NCBI RefSeq assembly: GCF_037975245.1
Contig: NC_092563.1
Span: forward strand, 10,381,001-10,445,000
Direction: 5' to 3'
Source of the DNA: Apostichopus japonicus
Lineage: Eukaryota > Echinodermata > Holothuroidea > Aspidochirotida > Stichopodidae
Length of the DNA: 64,000 bases
A program made the translations under genes and the position numbers. Shown piece after piece: positions 15,501-30,500 of this stretch; position 1 is the stretch's first letter; each line of letters opens with the position of its first letter. Below the pieces are notes generated by a model that was given only the letters and a program-made list of their open reading frames with translations, had not been told where the DNA came from and made no database searches.

Positions 15501-18500
15501 TACCTCGCGGTCAGAAGCACCAGGAAATTTGTTTCCTGTTGGGCCTACACCTGTGACCTACACATTCACTGACAATTCTAACAACTTTGCAGAATGTGAA
15601 TTTGTTGTTACCGTCATTCAAAGTAAGTTGCTTGTGACAAATACATTTGCTTAAAACTTTGCTAGTAGTATCAGTGTGCACAATGTCTAAAATTTTGTTC
15701 AGTCAATTTGGCTTGTGGTGTATTTCTTTCTTAGTATTCATTGATGGTGGTTTTTTTTCTGCAGCGGACACCCTTCCTCCTACTCTTCAGAGCTGTCCAA
15801 CTGACCTGAGTGCAATCACAGAACTTGGAACTAGTGGAACTGTCGTTGTGTGGACTGAACCCATTGCAACAGATATCTCTGGCGTTGCTAACTTGGTTTT
15901 CCAATCTCACCAGAGTGGAAACCTCTTTGTAGTTGGAGAAACAGACGTCATTTACACCTTTGCTGATAATACTGGCAATTCTGTTGATTGCGAGTTTACA
16001 GTTACCGTCACAACAGGTGTGTATTTGTCAGTACCAACAACCTTATTTTGTCACAATGTTTGTCAGTTTCTCAACTTGATTAGTAGTGACTGTTGTTTTC
16101 GATTGTAAAATAAGCTGTTTGGTTTACTGTTACAAGACAAAAGATATTACTACCTCTGCAATTGATTTTGCTGCAAATCTTGTCAACTCATTCATTCTTA
16201 GTAGCGTGAAAGACATCTGTTGTTTGCACCGCTGAGCAAAATCCTCATGTTTCCACATTCTCCCACACAGAGGATACTCAACGACCAACTATTGCCAATT
16301 GTCCTACAAACATTGAAACAACCGTTGAGCTGGGAAGTAGTGGTGCTGTAGCAAATTGGATTGAACCCACAGCAACTGACATATCTGGTACAGCAACCCT
16401 TGTTCTTAGAACAGCTGAGCCAGGTTCTTCTTTCTCTCTTGGTGACACTACTGTTAATTACATCTTCAGAGATGCTAGTGGCAACAATGCCATCTGCTCC
16501 TTCTCAGTCATTGTCAACAGTGGTAAGTAGCAGACATGATTCACAACCCTGCTTCCCATCCACGCCACCACTCCCCCACCCCCACTACACAAACAATATT
16601 TGTAGGTGTGTTAGTTTATGTTACTTTTAATGGAGCCTTTTCTTTTGGACATCTAACTTGCAGCATTTAGAAATGTAAATATGTTTGGTAAGAATGTTAT
16701 TATCCCAATTTTATTGCCATTGTCTCAAGATACTTTGTTTGGCAAATTTTCCACCCAGATCCCTCCTCCCCTCCACTGGATGTCCCCAGATCCCTCCTCC
16801 CCTCCACTGGATGTCCCCAGATCCCTCCTCCCCTCAACTGGATGTCCCCAGATCCCTCCGCCCTTCCACTGGATGTCCCCAGATCCCTCCTCCCCTCCAC
16901 TGGATGTCCCCAGATCCCTCCTCCCCTCCACTGGATGTCCCCAGATCCCTCCTCCCCTCCACTGGATGTCCCCAGATCCCTCCTCCCCTCCACTGGATGT
17001 CCCCAGATCCCTCCTCCCCTCCACTGGATGTCCCCAGATCCCTCCTCCCCTCCACTGGATGTCCCCAGATCCCTCCTCCCCTCCACAGGATGTCCCCAGA
17101 TCCCTCCTCCCTTCCACTGGATGTCCCCAGATCCCTCCTCCCCTCCACTGGATGTCCCCAGATCCCTCCTCCCTTCCACTGGATGTCCCCAGATCCCTCC
17201 TCCCCTCCACTGGATGTCCCCAGATCCCTCCTCCCCTCCACTGGATGTCCCCAGATCCCTCCTCCCCTCCACTGGATGTCCCCAGATCCCTCCTCCCCTC
17301 CACTGGATGTCCCCAGATCCCTCCTCCCCTCCACTGGATGTCCCCAGATCCCTCCTCCCCTCCACTGGATGTCCCCAGATCCCTCCTCCCCTCCACTGGA
17401 TGTCCCCAGATCCCTCCTCCCTTCCACTGGATGTCCCCAGATCCCTCCTCCCCTCCACTGGATGTCCCCAGATCCCTCCTCCCTTCCACTGGATGTCCCC
17501 AGATCCCTCTTCCCCTCCACTGGATGTCCCCAGATCCCTACTCCCCTCCACTGGATGTCCCCAGATCCCTCCTCCCCTCCACTGGATGTCCCCAGATCCC
17601 TCCTCCCCTCCACTGGATGTCCCCAGATCCCTCCTCCCCTCCACTGGATGTCCCCAGATCCCTCCTCCCTTCCACTGGATGTCCCCAGATCCCTCCTTCC
17701 TCCACTGGATGTCCCCATATCTCTCCTCCCCTCCACCAGATGTCCCCAGATCCCTACTCCCCTCCACTGGATCATCAGACCACAAAACAAAAACATGAAG
17801 CATAGTTTCAAATCTAGTTAAACATGTATCTTCTGCAAGGCTATTAAAAGATTTGCCATCATTTTGCATATTATCACTCAAATAACTATGCAAGCTGGAA
17901 GAGGATAATTCACTCTACTCCCTTTCGACACCCTGGCTGAATTTTTTACATCCAGACCAATGACCATGAAGTTGATATAATGAAAACCAGATAAGGGTAC
18001 ATAAGGTGACATACTTTATATTCAAGCAGATTGGTGCGATATTTAAATAGAAACTGATGCTATGTATGCCCTTTAAGCTATGGATTTTGTTTCAAGTCAA
18101 ATATGACAAAGCTTCTCTTTGATGTTATGTGCAGTGGATACCACACCACCGGCCATTGAAAACTGTCCATCCAATATTGATGTAACTGTGGAACTTGGAA
18201 CACCATCGACTCCTGTCAACTGGATTGAACCTACTGCAACAGACTTATCAGGAACAGTCACACTTTCCCAGCGTTCTCATAGCCCGGGTAGTACATTCCC
18301 TGTAGGCATGACCGTTGTGTCCTATACCTTCACTGATTCTGGTGGCATATCTGCCATGTGCTCCTTTGTGGTTAATGTCATACCAGGTAATTATCTGTGT
18401 TAATGGGATCATTACCAAAATTCTTTTAATGAAAATGAATAAATGAAACATATCCCTTTGCAGGCATTGCCTGAAATGTTAGAAAAAAAAGCCAATTTTT

Positions 18501-21500
18501 CAGAAGCGTTTTTACTTGAATTATGTTTTTCAACTTGGCAAACTACATTGCTATAGTATTTTATAACTTGACTACATGTATTCAGAATTGCTTGTATTGT
18601 AAAAGCTTTGCTTGCAGGTGCATTTTTTCTTTAAGCATACACCAGTGTGCACGATGCTAAGCACCATCCAACTGTATTCTTCTATTTTGCTCTCTAGTTG
18701 ACAGAACACCGCCAACTATTTCCAACTGCCCCACAAATATCGGAGCAGTGGTGGAGCTAGGTACTACCAGTGCCAATGTACAATGGCAAGAACCCACCGC
18801 TACGGATGCATCAAACCAGGTTTCACTTTTGATACGCTCGCATGCCCCAGGCTCTTCATTCTTAGTCGGTTCAACCACTGTCACCTACAGATTTGGTGAT
18901 AATGCTAACAACATTAATGATTGCATCTTTGATGTGATTGTTACCACAGGTGAGTGAAATTTAATGTTCTGCAGTTGTTGCTTCCTTATATATCTAGCTG
19001 GCTATTGGATGGCTGGGTGCTATACATAGCTCAAGGTCTTGTATTTGATAACATCAACGATGTGGACGTACAGATGTTCAGATTATTGACAAAGAGGAAA
19101 AGCCCAGTCATTGACATATCAGGTGTGAATGAACAATGGGGATTTATAACATCTAAGGAACCTCATATTGGGAGTTGAACATGACAATTTATTTTCACCT
19201 GCAAATCTTGCACTAATATGTAAACATACAACTATTTAACTATTTAATATCTCCTTATATGTGACACAGGATGGCTGCTGATATTTTTAAAATATTGTCT
19301 TTGGATAACATGAATACAAACTTTGGGACACCTACTTCTTCATATTTGGAAAACCTTGTCACAATGGCTTCAATGGCTTCAACTGTGTTGTGCAAACATT
19401 TTACTAGAATGTCAACCCTACCCTTACTCAAATTCCATATCTGGTTTTATATCTGGCTATATCTGGATAGATAAAGTTTGATATGGCCATATAAAGCCAG
19501 ATATATCTTGATATAATTGTAATCCAGATATGCATATCAAGTTTGATATGGCCATACAAAGCCAGATATAACTGGATAAAGAGTCAATCCAGATATACAT
19601 ATAAAGTTTGATATGGCAATATAAAGCCAGATATATCTTGGTATAATTGTAATCCAGATATGCATATAAAGTTTGATATAGACATATAAAGCCAGATATA
19701 ACTGGATAAAGAGTCAATCCAGATATGCATATAAAGTTTGATATAGACATATAAAGCCAGGTATAACTGGATAAAGAGTCAATCCAGATATGCATATCAA
19801 GTTTGATATTGCCATATAAAGCCAGATATATCTTGGTATAATTGTAATCCAGATATCCATATCAAGTTTAATATGACCATATAAATCCAGATATATCTTG
19901 GTATAATTGTAATCCAGATATGCATATAAAGTTTGATATGGCCATATAAAGCCAGATATATCTTGGTATAATTGTAATCCAGATATGCATATCAAGTTTG
20001 ATATAGACATATAAAGCCAGATATAACTGGATAAAGAGTCAATCCAGATATGCATATAAAGTTTGATATGGCCATATGAAGCCAGATATATCTTGGTATA
20101 ATTGTAATCCAGATATCCATATCAAGTTTGATATGACCATATAAAGCCAGATATATCTTGGTATAATTGTAATCCAGATATGCATATCAAGTTTGATATA
20201 GCCATATAAAGCCAGATATAACTGGATAAAGAGTCAATCCAGATATGCATATAAAGTTTGATATGGCCATATGAAGCCAGATATATCTTGGTATAATTGT
20301 AATCCAGATATCCATATCAAGTTTGATATGACCATATAAAGCCAGATATATATTGATATAATTGTAAACCAGATATGCATATAAAGTTTGATATGGCCAT
20401 ATAAAGCCAGATATAACTGGATATAAAGTCAATCCAGATATACACATATAAAGTTTTATAATGACTTTGCCCTAATGAGTTCCCTCATGTGAATCCCACT
20501 TATGTAGCAAGAATGTTGTAAAAATGTTATACGAATTCCAATGACTTTTTACATTTTCATCCCTATCGTTTCTTCTGCCATCAGAGGACACCACCCCACC
20601 AATTATCCAGAATTGCCCAGCAAACATCAATTCAATCGTTGAACTAGGAACTCCTGGTCGACTTGTGTCTTGGACGGAACCCACAGCTTTTGATGCATCT
20701 GGTGTTGTGAACATTGTTCTTCAGTCTCACACAACAAATAGTCTGTTCCCTGTTGGATCCACCATAGTTACCTATGTGTTTTCAGACGATAGTGGACTTA
20801 CTTCAACTTGCACCTTTACTGTCACTATTATAACAAGTAAGACCATGATTAATGTATGGGTGTGTGCTACTTGCCTTCTTTCTTATATCCATCCTGACAA
20901 CTCAATTTGACTCTTTCAGTACCTTCATTTGACAATAAAGCTTCATCAATGTTACAAGAGAACCTAGTCACCAATCACACGCTTTCAAGATGGCAATTTC
21001 TTGTACTGATAGGGCAAATAATCGTGAAATCTGGAGGTTTCCTGTCACTAATTTAAATTTAATATCAGTATTATGATCAGTATTGATTTTTGTGCTAAGG
21101 GATTTTGTGTTAAAAATAAAGACAGAAAAATTGCTAGGGAAGGTGGTGACACAGCTTCTTTCTCCTTTTTTTTGGTGGGGTGGGGGTGGGGACACTGCCA
21201 CTCCAAACCCTCCCACAAGTATGCAACATTAAAAGTGGCATTGTCCTCACTGAATGCTGTCAGACAACATTGTTTTGTATGAATAACTTTTCCACCAAAA
21301 GGGAGTAAGATTGATAGTTAAGGGAAATGTTAAGTTTGCAGCTTGAATCATAAGAATTATTCACTCTATTTACATTTTCCTATTTTAACCTTGGATATTA
21401 ATTTTGTTTTCTTGCAGCTGATAACACTCCTCCAGTAATTTCAAACTGTCCTGATAATATACTGTTAAATATTGAGCTTGGTATTACCTCTGCAATTGCA

Positions 21501-24500
21501 TTCTGGGTAGAACCAACAGCAACAGATCTCTCCGGTGTAGCAAATATTGTATCCCAGTCAGCTTCTCCAGGGGACGCCTTCTCACTAGGAACCACTATTG
21601 TGAATTACGTCTTCTCTGATGGCTTTAACTCCGATTCTTGTGCCTTTAATGTAGTAGTTACTCCTGGTAAGTCCCTCTAGTGTTGTAGCAGTCATTTTCT
21701 GATTGATTGATTGATTGATTTCTTTGTTAAATTTCCATCATAAATTTCACTGGAAATTTTAAGTACCCACAAATGGTGGAAAAGTCTGTATTGTGGAGAG
21801 CTTCTATCCTGTATATGATCACAAAGCGCATCTTTCGAATCTTTTCCAACTTTGTATTATTTTGATTTTCTCTCTTACAGTCGATACCCAGCCACCTGTC
21901 ATTGCCAATTGTCCTGCGCCGATCTCTGTTGTAATTGAGTTGGGATCCACTGGCGGTGTAGCTTTCTGGACCGAACCGACAGCAACCGACTTTTCTGGAA
22001 CTGTTACACTGATAGAAAGGACCAATTCTCCTGGATCAGTATTCCCTGTTGGCACAACAGTTGTTAGGTATACTTTCTCTGATAATGGAGGAAATGAAGA
22101 CTTTTGCACATTCCCAGTGACTGTTACCACAGGCAAGCTATTATTTGGTGTTCATTTTACATAATCAGAGTAAGAAATATATATGTAGTTAATTTTCAAA
22201 TGATCATTGATATAACTTGATTTTTTGTTTACGAATATTCTGTTTGACATCTTAATTAGCTTTGGGCAAATGTATCACAAACAGCCCATTGTGCACTATT
22301 TGACAAAGTCATTAATGGACAATGATGACTAATTTTTCTCTTTCATTTAAAATACAGAGGACACTCAAGATCCAATAATCAGTAATTGCCCGGCTAATAT
22401 CCCTGTAACCATCGAACTTGGGATAACTCAAGGTGTAGCGTCGTGGACAGAGCCAACTGCTACTGACATTTCTGGAACTGCAAATCTTGTACAGAGGACC
22501 AGTAGTCCTAACTCTCTATTTCCAATTGGTTCCACTGATGTCACTTACACATTCTCTGACAATGCTGGAAATACTGCAGAATGTATATTTACTGTGACAG
22601 TTACTACTGGTAAGTTGTCATTGTAGTTGACAGCACTGGTGATATTTTGGCCATATTACTTGTACTGAAATGATTGTGACAGGGAGTTGCAGATAGCTTT
22701 GTTGTTTGACTGAGTCTGATAGAGCCATTGGTGCATCCTTGAGCAAGAGGGACTGAATAACTATACTTGAACAATTACTTATTTAACCAGGAAACTTTAG
22801 TTTTGGTTTGACTTTATCATCCATTACTTTCGAATTTCTTTGTATATTATATTTTTGGCAAAATCTGTAAGAAACCTCTTCTTGAATTCATTATTCTGCA
22901 GTCATAAAGTAGGTGCCTCTCAATAGTGGATTTCTTGATTAAAACATTTTTGTGCATTTTGATATTAACACTTTGTTATTACATCTAGTTCTGTTATAGC
23001 AATTTTTTCATTTGAAACAATCTTTGCAATATGTTTGCCAGAGACTCTCAGTTGATCATGACATATCGCAATGCACATTTATCCAGTAATAATGGACATT
23101 TGTTTCTTCAGTTGACACCACACCACCAATCATCCAGAATAGCCCAGCAGACATATCAAGAGTTGTAGAATTTGGTGTTAGTGGCATTCCAGTCTCTTGG
23201 ATAGAACCAACAGCTTTTGATTTGTCAGGTGTTGCAAATCTTGTTTTGCGTTCACATGAACCTGGATCTGTATTCCCAGTGGGAACTACAGTTGTAACTT
23301 ACACATTCAGCGATGCTAGCGGCAATCCTTCTCAGACTGAATTTACTGTCACTGTCACTACAGGTAGGTTTATTAAAATCCGCAATTCAAGACACTCTGG
23401 TGTTGTTCTCTTAATTCTCATAAACAAAGAAAAATCCTGTCTTTCTATGTCATCTCCCTACATGTAATGTATAGGAGGATGGGATATTGTACTTTACCCC
23501 ACATCTGAAATGTGATGGAGTGGGGTGTGTGATTGGGTTGTGTGAATGAGCAAAATAGTATTGCAAACTTCTCCTAGATTGTAAGTACAATCAAGTTGAA
23601 TTTTGGTGGGTGTACATGTGCCTGGCCATGTAAGCTCGTACCTGAGTGATTGATGATGTGATAGGTCAAAGGTCAAGAAAACTGAAAATTAGATTTTTCT
23701 GCTTGTTCATATGTTGGAAAAAGTCATTTAACTGCAAGATATGTAAATATGATGGGAAATTTGTTAAACTAGTACTAAAATGGTTGTTAAGGTTCAAGGT
23801 CAATGGAGGTTGCAGGCCAAATTAAAAAATTACAAAATTAGCTCATGGTTGAAATCTGTATGAAATATGTATATGGACCATGTAATGTGTGTACATCTGA
23901 GATGTATTTCCTCAACCCAAAAAGGTTTTTTAATATATTATTATGTGAAGACTGGTCATTGCAAGTAGCATGAATTCCATCAAAAGTGAAGAAACGTCTT
24001 TTTACTGTTTTTATTCAGAGGACACTGTGCCACCAACGATCCAGAATTGTCCAAGTAACATCGGATTGGTTGTTGAGTTGGGTATTACTTCTACCTCTGC
24101 CTTCTGGTTAGAACCAACAGCAACTGATCTTTCTGGAACTGTCAACCTAGTCACCAGATCTCACACACCTGGTAGTAGCTTCCCATTAGGAACAACTGGA
24201 GTGACTTATACCTTCACAGATGCATCCAATAACCCTTCAACATGTTCTTTCAATGTTGTTGTTTCCGTAGGTAAATAAAGACTGACTATATTGTCATATT
24301 AATAAAAAGCCGAAGTTAATTCGTTTGGTTTTGGTTTTCCCTATCTTCAAATGGTAGAAAAATTTAGTCAACATTCTTACTAAATATCATATTTTAAATA
24401 GTGTATTTCTTGGAAAGACAGTTTTTATTATTAAGCTAAGGCCTTTGTCTGTGTTTTGTTACAATATATACTTTTGTTTCACATGCTCTGTTTGTCTCTG

Positions 24501-27500
24501 TTCGAATTTCATGAATCATTCATTACAAGTAAGTCCACATAGTTTGTCATTTCTACTATGTACAGTTAGTAGTAGTCGTAGTCGTAGAGAAAGAGATTAA
24601 GACTTTGCCTCTCCTGCTTGCCTCTCTATCCATTAGAGGATACCACTCCACCAGTGGTCAGTAACTGTCCAGCACCAATACCAATCACTGTGGAACTTGG
24701 AAGTACAGAAGCATCTGCCCAGTGGCAGGAGCCAACAGCTACTGATCTGTCAGGAATCGTTTCATTAGCTCAGAGAAGCCATGCTCCTGGTTCCAGTTTC
24801 CCTCTTGGAACCACTGTTGTAACTTACAGATTTATTGACAATGCTGGCAACGATGTTGACTGCAGTTTTCCAGTCACCGTCACACCATGTGAGTTTTCTT
24901 CGTTCAATCGGCGGTCTTCTTCTTAAGAAGTCTCGTAGTACCAACGTTAATGAGATAAATGAAATTTGATGGCCTGCTGCTGAAGCCTTCACCATAAGAC
25001 CTCTACATAAAATATTTTATCAAATGTAACCAAGTTTTTGTGATCAATACCAGTAAGCAATAATTGACTGATCCAAATGACTCAATTATTCTTTATAGTT
25101 ACTTCATAAGTTACCAATCATACCATGAACTTAAGAACTTTGTTATGAAATGTGGAGAAAATCAGTGTGAGGTGCTATTTTAAAAATGGATCATTTCAAG
25201 CTCTTCCTTCCTATTGGCAGTACCTTGCAGTTTGTTATATTGCTAAATTGATTTAAATTATTTGTAATTGTACCTTTAATTGCTGATTTGTTTGGTTACA
25301 GCTGATACATTGCTACCCACATATTTATAAACCTATGAAGCATTGAATGTATTTGTGAGAAATAATTCACAACAAAACACTCACTGCAAATTTGAGAATA
25401 TCATTATGATGGAACAGGGTCTCAAGACTTTTTTTTTCTATTTTATTTAAAATACAGCTGATACTCAAGATCCAATAATCAGTAATTGCCCGGCTAATAT
25501 CTTTGTTACCATTGAACTTGGGATAACTAGAGGTGTTGCATCATGGACAGAGCCAACTGCTACTGACATTTCTGGAACTACAACTCTTGCACAGAGGACC
25601 AGTAGTCCTGACTCTCTATTTCCAATTGGTTCCACTGATGTCACTTACACATTCTCTGACAACTCTGGAAATACTGCAGAATGTACATTTACTGTGACAG
25701 TTTCTACTGGTAAGTTGTCAATTGTAGTTGACAGCACTGGTGATATCTTTGCCATATTACTTGTACTGAAATGATGTGGTGCCAGAGAGTTGCAGATAGC
25801 TTTGTCGTTTGACTGAGTCTGATAAAGCCATTGGTGCGTTCTTGAGCAAGAGGGACTGAATAACTGGTACTGGAACATTACTTATTTAACCAGGAAACTT
25901 TAGTTATGATTTGACTTTATCATCCATTACTTTCGAATTTCTTTGTATATTATGTTTTTGGCAAAATCTGTAAGAAACCTCTTCTTGAATTCATTATTCT
26001 GCAGTCATAAAGTAGGTGCCTCTCAATAGTGGATTTCTTGATCAAAACATTTTTGTGCATTTTCATATTAACACTTTATTATTACATCTAGTTCTGTTAT
26101 AGCAATTTTCTCATTTGAAACAATCTTTGCAATATGTTTGCCAGAGACTCTTGGTCGATCATGTTTTATCGCAATGCACATTTATCCAGTAATAATGGAC
26201 ATTTGTTTCTTCAGTTGACACCACACCACCAATCATCCAGAATAGCCCAGCAGACATATCAAGAGTTGTAGAATTTGGTGTTAGTGGCATTCCAGTCTCT
26301 TGGATAGAACCAACAGCTTTTGATTTGTCAGGTGTTGCAAATCTTGTTTTGCGTTCACATGAACCTGGATCTGTATTCCCAGTGGGAACTACAGTTGTAA
26401 CTTACACATTCAGGGATGCTAGTGGCAATCCTTCTCAGACTGAATTTACCGTCACTGTCACTACAGGTAGGTTTATTAAAATCCACAATTCAAGACACTC
26501 TGGTGTTGTTCTCTTAATTTTCATAAACAAAGAAAAATCCTGTCTTTCTATGTCATCTCCCTACATGTAATGTATAGGAGGATGGGATATTGCACTTTAC
26601 CCCACATCTGAAATGTGATGGAGTGGGGTGTGTGATTGGGTTGTGTGAATGAGCAAAATAGTATTGCAAACTTCTCCTAGATTTGTAAGTCCAATCAGGT
26701 TCAAATTTGGTGGGTGTACATGTGCCTGGCCATGTAAGCTCGTACCTGCGTGATTGATGATGTGATAGGTCAAAGGTCAAGAAAACTGAAAATTATATTT
26801 TTCTGCTTGTTCATATGTTGGAAAAAGTCATTTAACTGCAAGATATGTAATTATTATGGGAAATTTGTTAAACTAGTACTAAAATGGTTGTTAAGGTTCA
26901 AGGTCAATGGAGGTTGCAGGTCAAATTACAAAATTTGATCATGGTTGAAATCTGTATGAAATATGTATATGGATCATGTAATGTATGTTCATCTGAGATG
27001 TATTTCCTCATCCCCAAAAGGTTTTTTTTATATGTTATTACATGAAGACTGGTCATTGCAAGTAGCATGAATTCCATCAAAAGTGAAGAAACATCTTTTT
27101 ACTGTTTACATTCAGAGGACACTGTGCCACCAACCATCCAGAATTGTCCAAGTAACATCGGATTGGTTGTTGAGTTGGGTAGTACTTCTGCCCCTGCCTT
27201 CTGGTTAGAACCAACAGCAACTGATCTTTCTGGAACTGTCAACCTAGTCACCAGATCCCACACACCTGGTAGCAGCTTCCCATTAGGAACAACTGGAGTG
27301 ACTTATACCTTCACAGATGCATCCAATAACCCTTCAACATGTTCTTTCAATGTTGTTGTTTCCGTAGGTAAATAAAGACTGACTATATTGTCGTAATAAA
27401 AAGCCGAAGTTAATTCGTTTTGGTTTTGGTTTATCCTATTTTTAAAATGGTAGAAAAATTTAGTCAACATTCTTACTAAATATCATATTTTAAATAGTGT

Positions 27501-30500
27501 ATTTCTTGGAAAGACAGTTTTCATTGATAAGCTAAGGCCTTTGTCTGTGTTACAATATAAACTTTTGTTACACATGCTCTGTTTGTCTCTGTTCGAATTT
27601 CATGAATCATTCATTACAAGTAAGTCCACATAGTTTGTCATTTCTACTAAGTACAGTTAGTAGTAGTCGTAGTAGTAGTAGTAGAAGAGAAAGAGATTAA
27701 GACTTTGCCTCTCCTGCTTGCCTCTCTATCCATTAGAGGATACCACTCCACCAGTGGTCAGTAACTGTCCAGCACCAATACCAATCACTGTGGAACTTGG
27801 AAGTACAGAAGCATCTGCCCAGTGGCAGGAGCCAACAGCTACTGATCTGTCAGGAATCGTTTCATTAGCTCAGAGAAGCAATGCTCCTGGTTCCAGTTTC
27901 CCTCTTGGAACCACTGTTGTAACTTACAGATTTATAGACAATGCTGGCAACGATGTTGTCTGCAGTTTTCCAGTCACCGTCACACCATGTGAGTTTTCTT
28001 CGTTCAATCGGCGGTCTTCTTCTTAAGAAGTCTCGTAGTACCAACGTTAATGAGATAAATGAAATTTGATGGCTTGCTGCTGAAGCCTTCACCATAAGAC
28101 CTCTACAAAAAATATTTCATCAAATGTAACCAAGTTTTTGTGATCAATACCAGTAAGCAATAATTGACTGATCCAAATGACTCAATTATTCTTTATAGTT
28201 ACTTCATAAGTTACCAATCATACCATGAACTTAAGAACTTTGTTATGAAATGTGGAGAAAATCAGTGTGAGGTGCTATTTTAAAAATGGATCATTTCAAG
28301 CTCTTCCTTCCTATTGGCAGTACCTTGCAGTTTGTTATATTGCTAAATTGATTTAAATTATTTGTAATTGTACCTTTAATTGCTGATTTGTTTGGTTACA
28401 GCTGATACATTGCTACCCACATATTTATAAACCTATGAAGCATTGAATGTATTTGTGAGAAATAATTCACAACAAAACACTCACTATGCAAATTTGAGAA
28501 TATCATTATGATGGAACAGGGTCTCAAGACTTTTTTTTTCTATTTTATTTAAAATACAGCTGATACTCAAGATCCAATAATCAGTAATTGCCCGGCTAAT
28601 ATCTTTGTTACCATTGAACTTGGGATAACTAGAGGTGTTGCATCATGGACAGAGCCAACTGCTACTGACATTTCTGGAACTACAACTCTTGCACAGAGGA
28701 CCAGTAGTCCTAACTCTCTATTTCCAATTGGTTCCACTGATGTCACTTACACATTCTCTGACAACTCTGGAAATACTGCAGAATGTACATTTACTGTGAC
28801 AGTTACTACTGGTAAGTTGTTCACTATACATATGATAAGCTGCCTTGTTTTCACAATCTTCTGTTCCTTATACAGACTTTTGGCCATGTCACTCATACAG
28901 GGGGGTCTACTAACATGTGTTGTACATTAATGTGTCAGGGTCACAATTGTAGTTGACAGCACTGGTGATATCTTAGCCATATTACTTGTAATGAAATGAT
29001 GAGGTGCCAGAGAGTTGCAAATAGCTTTGTTGTTTGACTGAGTCTGATAGAGCCATTGGTGCGTTCTTGAGCAAGAGGGACTGAATAACTAATACTTGAA
29101 CAATTTCTTATTTAACCAGGAAACTTTAGTTATGGTTTGACTTTATCATCCATTACTTTCGAATTTCTTTGTATATTATGTTTTTGGCAAAATCTGTAAG
29201 AAACCTCTTCTTGAATTCATTATTCTGCAGTCATAAAGTAGGTGCCTCTCAATAGTGGATTTCTTGATCAAAACATTTTTGTGCATTTTCATATTTACAC
29301 TTCATTAATACAGCAAGTTCTGTTATAGCAATTTTCTCATTTGAAACAATCTTTGCAATATGTTTGCCAGAGACTCTTGGTCGATCATGTTTTATCGCAA
29401 TGCACATTTATCCAGTAATAATGGACATTTGTTTCTTCAGTTGACACCACACCACCAATCATCCAGAATAGCCCAGCAGACATATCAAGAGTTGTAGAAT
29501 TTGGTGTTAGTGGCATTCCAGTCTCTTGGATAGAACCAACAGCTTTTGATTTGTCAGGTGTTGCAAATCTTGTTTTGCGTTCACATGAACCTGGATCTGT
29601 ATTCCCAGTGGGAACTACAGTTGTAACTTACACATTCAGGGATGCTAGTGGCAATCCTTCTCAGACTGAATTTACCGTCACTGTCACTACAGGTAGGTTT
29701 ATTAAAATCCACAATTCAAGACACTCTGGTGTTGTTCTCTTAATTCTCATAAACAAAGAAAAATCCTGTCTTTCTATGTCATCATGTAATGTATAGGAGG
29801 ATGGGATATTGTACTTAACCCCACATCTGAAATGTGATGGAGTGGGTGTGTGATTGGGTTGTGTGAATGAGCAAAATAGTATTGCAAACTTCTCCTAGAT
29901 TGTAAGTACAATCAAGTTCAAATTTGGTGGGTGTACATGTGCCTGGCCATGTAAGCTCGTACCTGCGTGATTGATGATGTGATAGGTCAAAGGTCAAGAA
30001 AACTGAAAATTATATTTTTCTGCTTGTTCATATGTTGGAAAAAGTCATTTAACTGCAAGATATGTAAATATTATGGGAAATTTGTCAAACAAGTACTAAT
30101 ATGGTTGTTAAGGTTCAAGGTCAATGGAGGTTCAAGGTCAAATTGGACTAAATTTTTGAAAAATTGTCTCAAACTCCTCGTAAACTGTAAGTCCGATCAT
30201 TGGTTGATAGGTGCATGACCATGTAAACTTGTGCCTTCATACTTGTGATGTCATAGGATAAAGGTCAGAGGTAAAACAAAAATTAAAATTTGGGTTTTGG
30301 CTATTTTTCTTGTCAAAATGTAGAAAAAAAGCGTTTAACTGCAAGATATGTAGAGAATTAAAAGTAATGCAGATTTTTGTGTTATGTCAAGGACAAAGGT
30401 GAATTGAAGTCAATCTCATCATGGAGGAGATGAGATCTGCAACTATAGCTAGACTGTCCTCGTGTCTGATCTTTTATCATGTCTGGTCTTATAAGTTATC

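Noticed and set aside
16681-17893. Long open frames of 250-400 codons on both strands rich in Pro/Ser or Gly/Glu
   Set aside because: They are translations of the 31-bp minisatellite inside an intron; frames are open because the unit has no stops, not because of coding selection.
19457-20447. Minus-strand open frames of 80-113 codons with repeated YLALYGHIKL-type motifs
   Set aside because: They come from the 65-bp tandem array; no domain and no start context.
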